From assembly GCF_902498845.1 (NCBI RefSeq), contig NZ_CABVLM010000011.1:141116-205115 (forward strand): a DNA stretch of 64,000 bases. Reading direction: 5' to 3'. Within the stretch, counting starts at the first letter, position 1; the number at the start of each line of letters is the position of its first letter. The notes below the pieces were generated by a model. That model was not told the origin of the DNA. It was given only the letters and a program-made list of their open reading frames with translations, and did not search any database. This stretch comes from Pseudoalteromonas rhizosphaerae (GTDB taxonomy: Bacteria; Pseudomonadota; Gammaproteobacteria; Enterobacterales; Alteromonadaceae). Below are positions 7,805-16,737 of this stretch, in pieces. Made by a program: the position numbers and the translations under genes.

Positions 7805-9198
7805 TAACTCCGGCCTCGTGCTTCGAGGCGTTGTTTAAATTCTTCCATAATGATCATATAAAGTTCATCACCTAAGTAACCATCTTCTACTTTATGGTCA
7901 ATACTTGGGTTATCGTTTACTTCAAGCACATATGCACGGCCTTGGTGTTCTTTAACATCCACACCATAGAGTCCTTTACCGACAGTTTTACATGCTTTTA
8001 ATGCCGCATCTAAAACTGCTTTTGGCAACTCAAAAGTAGGCAGTGTTTCAAAACCACCAGAGAAAAACCGTTTTGCATCATGATTATAAATTTGCCAATG
8101 ATTGCGAGCCATTAAATAACGACATGCATAGATAGCACGACCATTTAGTACCCCTACTCGCCAATCGTATTCTGTGTACATATATTCTTGGGCTAGAACT
8201 AAAGCGCTAAATTCAAATAGCTCAGCCAATTTTGCTGCCAGCTCATTGCGATCAGTTACTTTGTAGACACCTTTTGAAAACGACCCTTCCGGCATTTTAA
8301 GCACTAATGGATAAGTAAATGCCTCTTCAAGCTGACTGATGGTTTCATCACTTTGATCAGCTACTACTACGGTTTTTAAGCTCGGTACTTTTTGATAATT
8401 AAACGCATCATGCAAATACACTTTATTACAACAGCGTAAAATAGACTCAGCATCATCAATCACCACTAATCCTAGGCTCTGCGCCTTACTTGCCAGACGA
8501 TAAGTTGGGTGGTCAATTGCAGTTGTTTGGCGAATAAATAGCGCATCAAACTGAGCGATATTATCTATTTCGTCAAAGCTTAGCGCTTGAGCATAGATAC
8601 CATGTTTAGCTGCCGCTTTAATAAAACGGGCTATAGCATCTTTATCGCTTGGTGGTACTTTTTCATTGTGATCAACTAAAATAGCCATATCCCAGCGGTA
8701 ACGTTTTTGCGTACTGCTTATACGCCACTGTGTTTGCGTAAACTCAGTTAATTTAGCAACAAAGTCTTGATGCTGCTGAGCATTAAGCGACGCCAATGAA
8801 CCTTGCTGTAACAGCCCAGCTTCATCTACAAATAAAATAGGCGCTGGATATTGTTTAAATACCATTTTTGCCGCTTTGTTTTGTAATTCATTTACTGCGT
8901 GCCCAAAATATAAGGCATCATCAAGATGACCAACATTAAGCATTAAAGTTTGGCCACTACGTAGCGCATTAATCGTTTTTACACTTGGTAATACCTGATG
9001 TTTACGTGCCTCAGCAAGTAATGAGCAATAATAGCCTTTACTCAAGTATTGGCTTGAGTCGCATAGATTAATAATGCGCGTTTTTGGCTCATTATGCTTT
9101 GGGTAATCTCGTAAGTAAGTGTTGAAGGTAATTACGTTTTCGAATGAATGAGCAAGTGCCTGCTCGTTGTTATCAACCACAATCAAGGTTTTAAACAC
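7804..9198 (-). CDS. RimK-family ATP-grasp ligase with RLAN N-terminal domain
   Basis: A 464-residue ATP-grasp enzyme. Residues 1-190 match the RimK-like ATP-grasp N-terminal domain (opening FKTLIVVDNNEQ); residues 200-460 form the ATP-grasp core, with PLVLKMPEGSFSKGVYKV (ATP-binding lysine and glycine loop), AQEYMYTEYDWRVGVLNG and the metal-binding end VLEVNDNPSIDHKVEDGY. E. coli RimK adds glutamates to ribosomal protein S6; this longer subfamily is distinct and its acceptor is unknown. The start is a GTG at 9196-9198 with AGGAAA 6 bases upstream. It overlaps the next gene (GNAT-C39 fusion) by one base. A long palindrome lies about 55 bases upstream of the start. Confidence 0.88.
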   Translation of the reverse strand: MFKTLIVVDNNEQALAHSFENVITFNTYLRDYPKHNEPKTRIINLCDSSQYLSKGYYCSLLAEARKHQVLPSVKTINALRSGQTLMLNVGHLDDALYFGHAVNELQNKAAKMVFKQYPAPILFVDEAGLLQQGSLASLNAQQHQDFVAKLTEFTQTQWRISSTQKRYRWDMAILVDHNEKVPPSDKDAIARFIKAAAKHGIYAQALSFDEIDNIAQFDALFIRQTTAIDHPTYRLASKAQSLGLVVIDDAESILRCCNKVYLHDAFNYQKVPSLKTVVVADQSDETISQLEEAFTYPLVLKMPEGSFSKGVYKVTDRNELAAKLAELFEFSALVLAQEYMYTEYDWRVGVLNGRAIYACRYLMARNHWQIYNHDAKRFFSGGFETLPTFELPKAVLDAALKACKTVGKGLYGVDVKEHQGRAYVLEVNDNPSIDHKVEDGYLGDELYMIIMEEFKQRLEARGRS

Positions 9199-9252
9199 GA
9201 CTTTTCCTAAAATAAGTCAAAATACAAATATAAGAGTGAATGTAAATAGAAA

Positions 9253-9306
9253 CACCCATACTGCTAAGTCATTGTTGTGCTACTGGTGTACTTAACAGGA
9301 TGGGTG
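9253..9306. repeat. Long inverted repeat upstream of the RimK-like gene
   Basis: Two 17-base arms (9253-9269 CACCCATACTGCTAAGT and 9290-9306 ACTTAACAGGATGGGTG) pair at 15 of 17 positions around a 20-base loop. A smaller dyad follows at 9311-9332 (AGATTCAGC / GCTTAATCT, 8 of 9). Read on the minus strand it lies about 150 bases past the GreA-like gene and before the RimK-like gene; only a weak T tract follows, so it could be a terminator, an attenuator or a structured leader. The remaining gap 9199-9455 holds nothing else I recognise. Confidence 0.55.
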
Positions 9307-9455
9307 CTTTAGATTCAGCTACTGCTTAATCTACAGGTGATTTATAAAGGGTTTTTCGCTACCTTACCAACGAGTAATTTTTAGCGTTAAGATAAGTAAA
9401 TTTAATCAACCACAGTAAGGTCTAATAAAGCTGGTTAAAGCGCCTTTCAGCACCA

Positions 9456-9932
9456 CTAACTTATTGAAACAATTTCTAATAACGTGGATTTATTTGCTAT
9501 TGTAAAACTAAACTCATCACCTTGTTGCTTATCCATCAGTAATTGACCTAATGGCGACAGTGGTGTGAGAACATACACTGTGGTGTCTTTTATTTTAATG
9601 CTTAAACCACCAGAAAGTGGTCCTAAAAAATACCATTTTAGATTTTCGTCTTCATCGCAGATACAGACCAGCGAACCAATGGTAACTTTACTTGATACAG
9701 CGATTTTAAATGCCTTTTCAAACTCGATAATACTCAAATGGCAGTCATTCACACGCTGTGCTTGCCCTTGTGCCAAATAGGCAGCTTCTAGGCCTAATGT
9801 ATCGTATTTATTTTCAGCAATGTTTTCTTCATGAGTGGCGGTGTCATGGGCTGTCTTTGCAGCAGCCTGCGCGGTAGTAAGTTGCGCTTCTAAAGCAAAA
9901 CGCAGGCATTCAATCACATGGGTTTTATTCAT
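9456..9932 (-). CDS. GreA/GreB-like protein
   Basis: A 158-residue protein whose C-terminal half resembles the globular domain of Gre transcript-cleavage factors, ending in the family pattern SPLGQLLMDKQQGDEF. The N-terminal half is rich in Ala, Glu and Gln and is predicted to be helical, in the place of the Gre coiled coil. Canonical GreA/GreB bear an acidic pair at the coiled-coil tip that coordinates magnesium in the RNA polymerase secondary channel; here the tip region is not clearly conserved (HEENIAENKYD holds the only acidic cluster). It may bind RNA polymerase without stimulating cleavage, like other Gre-like regulators. The start is ATG at 9930-9932. Confidence 0.65.
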   Translation of the reverse strand: MNKTHVIECLRFALEAQLTTAQAAAKTAHDTATHEENIAENKYDTLGLEAAYLAQGQAQRVNDCHLSIIEFEKAFKIAVSSKVTIGSLVCICDEDENLKWYFLGPLSGGLSIKIKDTTVYVLTPLSPLGQLLMDKQQGDEFSFTIANKSTLLEIVSIS

Positions 9933-10089
9933 ATCTAAGGAATTATTTTAAATCTATAATGACTGTATTTTAACGTGCTTTGGGCTGCGTGTAACTTAAT
10001 TGCCTAAAAACAAGGTTATTCATAGGCATTGATTAGTAATAACATAAATCAAGCGCTGCTGTTAACAACGCTTGCTGAACTGTTTTTTA

Positions 10090-10761
10090 CTACTTAGCAA
10101 TCCATGGCGTTACTTTTAGTAATGGCACTGACACAGCAAATGCTGTTTTATCGTCTTCCCACTGCTCAGTAACTCTGACATGACAAATTGCCCCTTGGCA
10201 ATCAAAAGCAGGATCGGCAATAGTGACTGGATCTGCAAAAGTCAGCACTACACCTTGTTGTTCAGGCAATAAAAAGCTCATCAGTTTGCTAACAAAAAAA
10301 CCCGACAGATCCGATAATAATTCATCAAACTCATTATTAAGCTGATACAACTGGTGTTTATTCAAATTACTATTATTAAACTCACGCGCTTCAATTTGCA
10401 GTTTTAACTGGCAATCGTGATTTTCGTTCTGAGGCTCGATAACCACCACAGCTTTATTTGTATCAAGTTGTTTATCAAAAGGAAGTAAAAGCTGAGCCTG
10501 CTCAGTATAATTAAGTGGAAACTCCTCTCGCTCAGTAATAATGCGCCCGGTTTTAATTAAACATTCATCATTACTAGCAATGTCGGTGATATAAAAATTG
10601 ACCTGAGCAAATTGAAAATCACCTTTATTGACGACTTTTAAACGATCATAAAAGCCATCATAGGAGACCACAAACTCTTTTGCTTGCACAGTAAATGTTG
10701 CTATTAGTACAGCGGCAGCTGCCATAATATGACTGATACTACGTACTGGGTTATTCATCAA
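10090..10761 (-). CDS. DUF2987 family secreted protein
   Basis: A 223-residue protein with a signal peptide (MAAAAVLIATFTVQAKEF) and therefore probably periplasmic. The mature part opens with FVVSYDGFYDRLKVVNKGDF and has two cysteine pairs (DECLIK and NHDCQL; DCQGAICHVRV). I recognise the layout as the DUF2987 family of Vibrionaceae, Shewanella and Pseudoalteromonas; its function is unknown. Its start overlaps the end of the glucosaminidase-like gene by 11 bases, so the two are likely co-transcribed, which would fit a role in the cell envelope. Confidence 0.7.
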   Translation of the reverse strand: MMNNPVRSISHIMAAAAVLIATFTVQAKEFVVSYDGFYDRLKVVNKGDFQFAQVNFYITDIASNDECLIKTGRIITEREEFPLNYTEQAQLLLPFDKQLDTNKAVVVIEPQNENHDCQLKLQIEAREFNNSNLNKHQLYQLNNEFDELLSDLSGFFVSKLMSFLLPEQQGVVLTFADPVTIADPAFDCQGAICHVRVTEQWEDDKTAFAVSVPLLKVTPWIAK

Positions 10762-11557
10762 AGTAGGCTCTATTTTGGTTGATCATTTGATTTAATTCTT
10801 CGATATACGCCTCACCACGCTCAGAGTATGAGGTTAATCCGTAGCTTAGTTTAGTCGCTGAAATTGGCTTTTCTTGTAAACGTAAATCGGCGCGGATACT
10901 ACGTAAATGTTTATAGGCAGCATGAGTATTAATATTCTTAAAATAAGAAGTCACGGCTGCGCGCACAGATTTAAATGCCGCCACCTCATGATCTGCACCG
11001 GTATTACGACGATTAGGCACCATACCGCAGCCCTTGCTATAACACCACTGACCAAAAAAGTTTAAACCTATTCGAGCAAATCGAGACGTCCCCCATGCTG
11101 ATTCGTTGGCCGCTTGCATCAGCGCTAACTCTTTAGGAATAATATCAACTCGGCTTAATGCCTTACGCAAAGACAAACTATCAATCGTTTCTGGTAATTT
11201 ATAGCTATTTAAAATCGTTTTAACTTGCTTGGTTTGCGTGCGACTTAATGGCTCATCGTATTGCATCATCATCAATGCAATCTCCAACGTTGCCCGCTGC
11301 TGCAGAATTTTTTTATTTTCAGCCTCAACATGCGGCCGAATAAAGTTAAAAAAAGCATGTTTTTTTTCTTTTACATCACTAAAACCATCAAAGTCAGGAA
11401 GTTTAACATTATGTAATGGCTTTTCTTTCTTTTTGACTGGTGGCTTGATTGAGGTTGTTTCGTCCTCAATAACTGGATCCGATTTTTCTATAAATGGGTA
11501 ACTCAATGCCCAAATAAAAAATAGGCTAACGATTAAACGAAAAAGATACTTAAGCAT
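10751..11557 (-). CDS. Bax-like glucosaminidase-domain protein
   Basis: A 268-residue protein if it begins at the ATG at 11557, which has GAGAG 6 bases upstream; an earlier ATG at 11581 has no ribosome site. It begins with one hydrophobic segment (YLFRLIVSLFFIWALSYPF), so it is anchored or exported. The C-terminal two thirds match the glucosaminidase (GH73-like) domain of Bax: ALMQAANESAWGTSRFAR, with the presumed catalytic Glu, then NFFGQWCYSKGCG and AVTSYFKNINTHAAY. Members of this family cut the glycan strand of peptidoglycan. It forms a two-gene unit with the DUF2987 gene. Confidence 0.85.
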   Translation of the reverse strand: MLKYLFRLIVSLFFIWALSYPFIEKSDPVIEDETTSIKPPVKKKEKPLHNVKLPDFDGFSDVKEKKHAFFNFIRPHVEAENKKILQQRATLEIALMMMQYDEPLSRTQTKQVKTILNSYKLPETIDSLSLRKALSRVDIIPKELALMQAANESAWGTSRFARIGLNFFGQWCYSKGCGMVPNRRNTGADHEVAAFKSVRAAVTSYFKNINTHAAYKHLRSIRADLRLQEKPISATKLSYGLTSYSERGEAYIEELNQMINQNRAYFDE

Positions 11558-11733
11558 GTATTCTCTCAAAGAAACTAACATTTATGCATGGTATATCCAC
11601 ACGCATCTGACCATTCATTATACCTAAGCCCTTCAATAAAGGCGAATATACCCATTGGAAGGATTTATAATCTAAAAAAATCAGCTACAATTAAGCGCAT
11701 AGAAACGCTAAAAAAGTTACCGGATACTCATTA

Positions 11734-13023
11734 ATGGAATTAGACTGGCAAAGCCGCATAATAAATCAAAACAAGTTTCGCCCTAATGACAATCGCTCAG
11801 CGTGGCAAGTAGACCGCTCCCGGATAATCCATGCAGCTGCATTTAGACGTTTGCAAGCTAAAACTCAGATAATGGGAATTGGCCTAAATGATTTTCATCG
11901 TACACGATTAACTCATTCTTTAGAGGTATCGCAAATTGGCAGTGGTTTACTTCGTCATTTAGAGAAACAACACCCTGACTTCACACATTTTCCCGACCCT
12001 AGTTTGCTTGAGACGCTTTGTTTGGCGCATGATATAGGCCATCCTCCTTATGGCCATGGCGGTGAAATTGCCCTTAACTACATGATGCGTGAACATGGTG
12101 GTTTTGAAGGCAATGCACAAACACTGCGCATTGTTTCAAGACTCGAACCATACAGTGATGGTCATGGTATGAACTTAACCCGCCGTACTTTGCTTGGCTT
12201 TATAAAATACCCGGCTTTTATTGATGACTTATGGCACACCATCCCACATCATGATCCGCAACGTGCATTTATAAAAGCTGACGACTGGCGCCCAGCAAAG
12301 GGTTTATACAAGGATGATAAAGCGACCTTTGACTGGATTGTAGCGCCTTTATCTGACGCTGATAAACAACGCTTAGGCGATTTTAAGGCCGTCGATGAGT
12401 TTAGATCTAAAACCAGTTTTAAATCCCTTGATGCAGCAATTATGGAACTTGCCGACGATATTGCTTATGCAGTACATGACCTTGAAGACGCAATTGCAAC
12501 AGAGCAAATCACCCTAAAAGAGTGGCAAAATCATGCCTTACCCGCACTTGAGCTTGTGCAATGTGAGTGGCTTGGCGACAGTAACTTAACCGAGCGGCTA
12601 TTTTTAGGTAGCGAAGCACAACGTAAAGATGTGATTGGGGAATTAGTAAACTTATTTATTACTCAATCATCCATTGTGCACACAGAACTTGAGTTTGAAA
12701 ATCCAATTTTAAATTACACCGTTGAACTACCACACTGTTATCAGCATTTACTTGAGACTTTAAAGTCATTTATTTATCAACGACTCATTCGTGCTTCACA
12801 TATGCAGCAAATTGAGTTTAAAGGACAAAAATTAATTATTGAATTATTTGAAGCATTTGCCTGCGAACCATTACGACTTTTACCTGAAACCACAGCAAAT
12901 GTGTTTCGCCTAGCACAACAACAAAATGGTAATACACACAGAGTAATTTGTGATTATTTAAGTGGCATGACTGACGAGTATGCGTTTAAAACACACCAAC
13001 GCCTTTTTTCAAGTAATAGCTAG
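11734..13023 (+). CDS. dgt: dGTPase (deoxyguanosine triphosphate triphosphohydrolase family)
   Basis: A 429-residue HD-domain enzyme that splits dGTP into deoxyguanosine and triphosphate. The metal-binding residues are visible: His in RTRLTHSLEVSQ (near residue 69), the HD pair in CLAHDIGHPPYGHGGE (near residue 108) and the distal Asp in MELADDIAYAVHDLEDA (near residue 235). The length fits the shorter dGTPase-like subgroup rather than E. coli Dgt (505 residues). Related short dGTPases have been reported to protect bacteria from phages by depleting dGTP. It is followed 19 bases later by a DUF962 protein gene. Confidence 0.9.
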   Translation: MELDWQSRIINQNKFRPNDNRSAWQVDRSRIIHAAAFRRLQAKTQIMGIGLNDFHRTRLTHSLEVSQIGSGLLRHLEKQHPDFTHFPDPSLLETLCLAHDIGHPPYGHGGEIALNYMMREHGGFEGNAQTLRIVSRLEPYSDGHGMNLTRRTLLGFIKYPAFIDDLWHTIPHHDPQRAFIKADDWRPAKGLYKDDKATFDWIVAPLSDADKQRLGDFKAVDEFRSKTSFKSLDAAIMELADDIAYAVHDLEDAIATEQITLKEWQNHALPALELVQCEWLGDSNLTERLFLGSEAQRKDVIGELVNLFITQSSIVHTELEFENPILNYTVELPHCYQHLLETLKSFIYQRLIRASHMQQIEFKGQKLIIELFEAFACEPLRLLPETTANVFRLAQQQNGNTHRVICDYLSGMTDEYAFKTHQRLFSSNS

Positions 13024-13042
13024 CATTAACAAGATATGTGAT

Positions 13043-13354
13043 ATGAAAAGTACACCAGAATTTACTAGCTTTAAAAAGTTTTACCCATACTACTTACAAG
13101 AACATAAAAATATTACCTGCAAACGGTTACATTTTTTTGGTAGCTCCTTGGTGCTTATAATCGTTTTGTATGTGCTGTATAGCCAACAATTTATGCTGTT
13201 GTGGTTGCTACCCATTATTGGTTATGGTTTTGCCTGGGTTGGTCATTTCTTCTTTGAGAAAAACCGCCCTGCTACCTTCAAATACCCATTTTATAGCTTA
13301 TGGGCAGACTGGGTGATGTTTAAAGATATGCTGATTGGCAAAATAAAATGGTAG
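13043..13354 (+). CDS. Small DUF962 (Mpo1-like) membrane protein
   Basis: A 103-residue protein starting MKSTPEFTSF. It has two hydrophobic segments (SSLVLIIVLYVLY and LLWLLPIIGYGFAWVGHFFF) and the family histidines in RLHFFGSS and WVGHFFFEKNRPATFKYPFYSL, a stretch typical of DUF962 proteins. The yeast member Mpo1 is an iron-dependent dioxygenase acting on 2-hydroxy fatty acids; a similar lipid role is possible but not shown here. It lies 19 bases after the dGTPase stop codon. A second, longer DUF962 protein is encoded at 22128-22631. Confidence 0.8.
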   Translation: MKSTPEFTSFKKFYPYYLQEHKNITCKRLHFFGSSLVLIIVLYVLYSQQFMLLWLLPIIGYGFAWVGHFFFEKNRPATFKYPFYSLWADWVMFKDMLIGKIKW

Positions 13355-13467
13355 TCACTGTTGTTTTGTAATAACCGACAAACAAGCAAAAAGATCATTA
13401 TGCAAACCTGTTTTTGTCGCTTTTCAGTGATATAGTTAACGCCATTTTTGCTATTCAAGATATTAAA

Positions 13468-15315
13468 ATGTATCGATTATTTGAGCGGATGATCAAGCCG
13501 TTTCCCGAACAAAAGCCTACCCAGCCTCCTGCGACGCTATTTGCATTTTGTCGTCACTACACTAAAGGTATGGAAGTCTCGCTATTTTTTATGTCGCTAA
13601 GCGCAGCATTGCTCGCGATTTTAGAAGTATCACTGTTTAGCTATATGGGCCAGCTTGTTGATTGGCTAAGTATCTACACCCCTGAAACATTATTTGTTGA
13701 GCAAAAATCTGAACTCATAAAAATGGCGATAGTGCTACTTGTTGTCCTACCTATCGTGGTGTTTTTTCATTCTGCGATATTGCACCAAGCCTTGTTAGGT
13801 AATTACCCGATGTCAATTCGTTGGTTAGCACATCGCTATTTGCTTCGCCAAAGTGTGAGCTTTTACCAAAATGAATTTGCAGGGCGCATCGCCACCAAAG
13901 TAATGCAAACATCCCTCGCGGTGCGTGAAACCGTGATGAAACTACTTGATGTATTAATGTATATCGTGGTTTATTTTGGCGCTATGGTGTTTTTAGTAGC
14001 CGAAGCCGATTGGCGCTTAATGCTTCCTTTGCTTGTATGGTTAGCTCTGTATATTTTGATCCAAATGTACTATGTACCTAAGCTCAAAAAAGTGGCTAGC
14101 TCGCAAGCAGACGCTCGCTCTGAGATGACCGGCCGAATAGTTGACAGTTACACTAATATTTCGACTATTAAATTGTTCTCATATACCCAACGTGAAGAGC
14201 AGTACGCAAAAGACAGCATGGATGTATTTTTACAACCTGTGTATAAGCAAATGCGCTTAGTTACCAGTTTAAATTTTGCCATTCAAACGCTTAACTACTT
14301 TTTAGTATTTAGTGTTGCGGCATTATCTTTGTATTTATGGACTCTGAGCGCCATTAGTGCCGGCGCAATTGCAATTGCGGTAAGCTTAGCACTGCGTTTA
14401 AATGGCATGGCACAGTGGATCATGTGGGAAATTAGTGGCTTGTTTGAAAACATCGGCACTGTCGCTGATGGTATGAAAACGTTATCAAACCCAATTGAAG
14501 TCGATGATCTGCCTGATGCCAGCACATTAAGTGTAACCACAGGTGCAATTGACTTTAATAATGTGCATTTTAACTACGGTAAAGCCGCAAACGAAACGAA
14601 TCGAGGCGCTGTTATCAATGGCTTAAATCTCAACATCAAGGCCGGAGAGAAAATAGGTCTTGTTGGTCGCTCTGGCGCTGGTAAGTCAACACTCGTTAAT
14701 TTGTTGCTACGTTTTTACGATATTGATAGCGGTAGTATCAACATCGACGGCCAAGATATCTCAAAAGTGAGTCAAGAAAGCCTGCGTAAGTACATTGCGA
14801 TGGTTACCCAAGATACTTCTTTACTGCATCGGACAGTCAAAGAAAATATCCTTTATGGCCGCCCAGATGCCAGCGATGAAGAAATGATGAAAGCGGCTAA
14901 ACAAGCCAAAGCGCTAGAGTTTATTGATGACCTTGAAGATAGCAAAGGCAACAAAGGTTTTGCAGCCCAAGTGGGTGAGCGCGGCGTAAAACTCTCTGGA
15001 GGTCAACGCCAACGTATCGCCATTGCTCGGGTGCTGCTGAAAAACGCCCCGATATTAATTTTAGATGAAGCCACCAGCGCGCTCGATTCTGAAGTTGAAG
15101 CGGCTATTCAAGCTAGTCTTGATGATTTAATGACCGGTAAAACCGTCATTGCCATCGCGCATCGACTATCCACTATTGCACAAATGGATCGGCTCATCGT
15201 ACTTGATGAGGGCGGCATTGTAGAGCTAGGTAGCCATGAAGAACTGCTGGCACAAAATGGTATTTATGCCGCGTTGTGGACACACCAAACCGGCGGGTTT
15301 ATTGGTGTAGAATAA
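13468..15315 (+). CDS. ABC transporter, fused membrane and ATPase domains
   Basis: A 615-residue half-transporter starting at ATG 13468 (MYRLFERMIKPFP). A TTG 54 bases upstream in the same frame is less likely. Residues 40-340 form a six-helix exporter membrane domain; residues 365-610 form the ATPase, with Walker A GRSGAGKST, Q-loop MVTQDTSLLH, signature LSGGQRQRIAIARVLL, Walker B ILILDEATSALDSE and switch histidine AIAHRLSTIAQ. This is a homodimeric type IV (MsbA-like) exporter layout. The substrate cannot be told. It has no partner gene; mnmA begins 320 bases downstream. Confidence 0.92.
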   Translation: MYRLFERMIKPFPEQKPTQPPATLFAFCRHYTKGMEVSLFFMSLSAALLAILEVSLFSYMGQLVDWLSIYTPETLFVEQKSELIKMAIVLLVVLPIVVFFHSAILHQALLGNYPMSIRWLAHRYLLRQSVSFYQNEFAGRIATKVMQTSLAVRETVMKLLDVLMYIVVYFGAMVFLVAEADWRLMLPLLVWLALYILIQMYYVPKLKKVASSQADARSEMTGRIVDSYTNISTIKLFSYTQREEQYAKDSMDVFLQPVYKQMRLVTSLNFAIQTLNYFLVFSVAALSLYLWTLSAISAGAIAIAVSLALRLNGMAQWIMWEISGLFENIGTVADGMKTLSNPIEVDDLPDASTLSVTTGAIDFNNVHFNYGKAANETNRGAVINGLNLNIKAGEKIGLVGRSGAGKSTLVNLLLRFYDIDSGSINIDGQDISKVSQESLRKYIAMVTQDTSLLHRTVKENILYGRPDASDEEMMKAAKQAKALEFIDDLEDSKGNKGFAAQVGERGVKLSGGQRQRIAIARVLLKNAPILILDEATSALDSEVEAAIQASLDDLMTGKTVIAIAHRLSTIAQMDRLIVLDEGGIVELGSHEELLAQNGIYAALWTHQTGGFIGVE

Positions 15316-15330
15316 CAACTTACATATACA

Positions 15331-15379
15331 TGAGTTTAAGTTTCACTATCGCTGAAAGAGCCTTTGCAACTTAAACTCA
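15331..15379. repeat. Perfect 12-base inverted repeat after the ABC transporter gene
   Basis: TGAGTTTAAGTT (15331-15342) and AACTTAAACTCA (15368-15379) are exact inverse copies around a 25-base loop, 16 bases after the stop codon of the ABC transporter. It has no T tract, so it is at best a stabilising 3' hairpin. The rest of the gap 15316-15636 holds the mnmA promoter and an 8-base dyad in its leader (15557-15564 with 15611-15618). Confidence 0.6.
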
Positions 15380-15516
15380 GCCATATCAAGCTTAGAAGCT
15401 AAACTTATAGCCTTAACCCCCCGTATATCCTTAATGCTCAATTACGCAAAGATTTTTATACACACTTAACCCCACGACAAAACTCATATTTTGGGTGGCT
15501 TGGCCGTCGATTTACA

Positions 15517-15525
15517 TGCTATAAT
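15517..15525 (+). promoter_or_regulatory. Extended -10 promoter of mnmA
   Basis: TGC followed directly by TATAAT gives an extended -10 element. A clear -35 box is not visible, as is common for extended -10 promoters. Transcription would begin near 15532, leaving a leader of about 105 bases before mnmA. Confidence 0.55.
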
Positions 15526-15636
15526 CGCGGCCTTTCATAGCCTATGTAGTCAATCAAGGTTGCTTTTATCACCCTGTTTTGTTCGCATAAGCTCTAGTAG
15601 TGTAAATGACAGCAACCTGTATAAGCGAAATTATCC

Positions 15637-16737
15637 ATGAGCGAAAATAGTCACATTAAAGTCATCGTTGGCATGTCCGGCGGTGTTGATTCTTCTGTAT
15701 CAGCTTATTTATTAAAACAACAAGGCTATCAAGTTGAAGGCCTGTTTATGAAAAACTGGGAAGAAGATGATAATGATGAATATTGCGCTGCTGCCGACGA
15801 TTTAAAAGACGCGCAAGCAGTCTGTGACAAGCTGGGGATTGAACTACACACAGTTAATTTTGCCGCAGAATATTGGGATAACGTATTTGAGTACTTTCTT
15901 GCTGAATATAAAGCAGGCCGTACGCCAAATCCTGACATCATGTGTAATAAAGAAATCAAATTCAAAGCTTTTTTAGAATTTGCAGCAACGGCGCTTGGCG
16001 CTGACTTTATAGCCACGGGCCATTATGTACGCCGTGAATTACGCGATGATAAATACGTTATGTGTCGTGGTCTTGATGATAACAAAGATCAAAGCTACTT
16101 TTTATACACATTAAGTCATGAACATATTGCACAAACGCTGTTCCCAGTTGGTGATATTGCCAAACCTGAAGTGCGCCGCATTGCTGAAGAACAAGACTTA
16201 ATTACCCACGATAAAAAAGACAGTACCGGTATTTGCTTTATCGGTGAGCGTAAGTTTAAAGACTTCCTACAAAAATTCTTACCTGCACAACCGGGTGTTA
16301 TTGAAGACACAGACGGTAACAACGTTGGTGAGCACGAAGGCTTGATGTATCACACTCTCGGTCAACGTAAAGGTTTGCTAATTGGTGGCATGAAAGAAGG
16401 CTCTGGCGAACCATGGTATGTAGTAGATAAAGACTTAGAACGCAACGTATTGATTGTTGGTCAAGGTAAAAACCATCCGCGTCTTTACAGCAATGGACTA
16501 AATGCCAACCAATTACACTGGGTTGATCGTGTTGGGCCAAAAGGTACCACCCGCTGCACGGTAAAAACTCGCTATCGTCAAGAAGACCTAAACTGTACGC
16601 TGCTCGTTGGCGATGATGGTTTTGCCCGAGTATTATTTGATGAACCACAAAAAGCAGTAACCCCAGGACAATCTGCGGTATTTTATGCCAACGAAATATG
16701 TTTAGGTGGCGGTATTATTGATTCGGTGATCAAATAA
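15637..16737 (+). CDS. mnmA: tRNA-specific 2-thiouridylase MnmA
   Basis: A 366-residue enzyme that thiolates uridine 34 of tRNA-Lys, tRNA-Glu and tRNA-Gln using ATP and sulfur relayed from IscS through the Tus proteins. The PP-loop SGGVDSS is at residues 14-20, and the two catalytic cysteines are in [12 protein letters not shown] and [11 protein letters not shown]. Length and motifs match the family. Its stop codon overlaps the hflD start by one base, and the order mnmA-hflD-purB is the same as in E. coli. The 5' leader has an extended -10 promoter and a possible hairpin. Confidence 0.97.
   Translation: MSENSHIKVIVGMSGGVDSSVSAYLLKQQGYQVEGLFMKNWEEDDNDEYCAAADDLKDAQAVCDKLGIELHTVNFAAEYWDNVFEYFLAEYKAGRTPNPDIMCNKEIKFKAFLEFAATALGADFIATGHYVRRELRDDKYVMCRGLDDNKDQSYFLYTLSHEHIAQTLFPVGDIAKPEVRRIAEEQDLITHDKKDSTGICFIGERKFKDFLQKFLPAQPGVIEDTDGNNVGEHEGLMYHTLGQRKGLLIGGMKEGSGEPWYVVDKDLERNVLIVGQGKNHPRLYSNGLNANQLHWVDRVGPKGTTRCTVKTRYRQEDLNCTLLVGDDGFARVLFDEPQKAVTPGQSAVFYANEICLGGGIIDSVIK

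Noticed and set aside
12980..13042. Extension of the short DUF962 protein to an upstream start inside the dGTPase gene
   Set aside because: The added residues do not resemble the family, and the ATG at 13043 gives the expected N terminus right before the conserved region.
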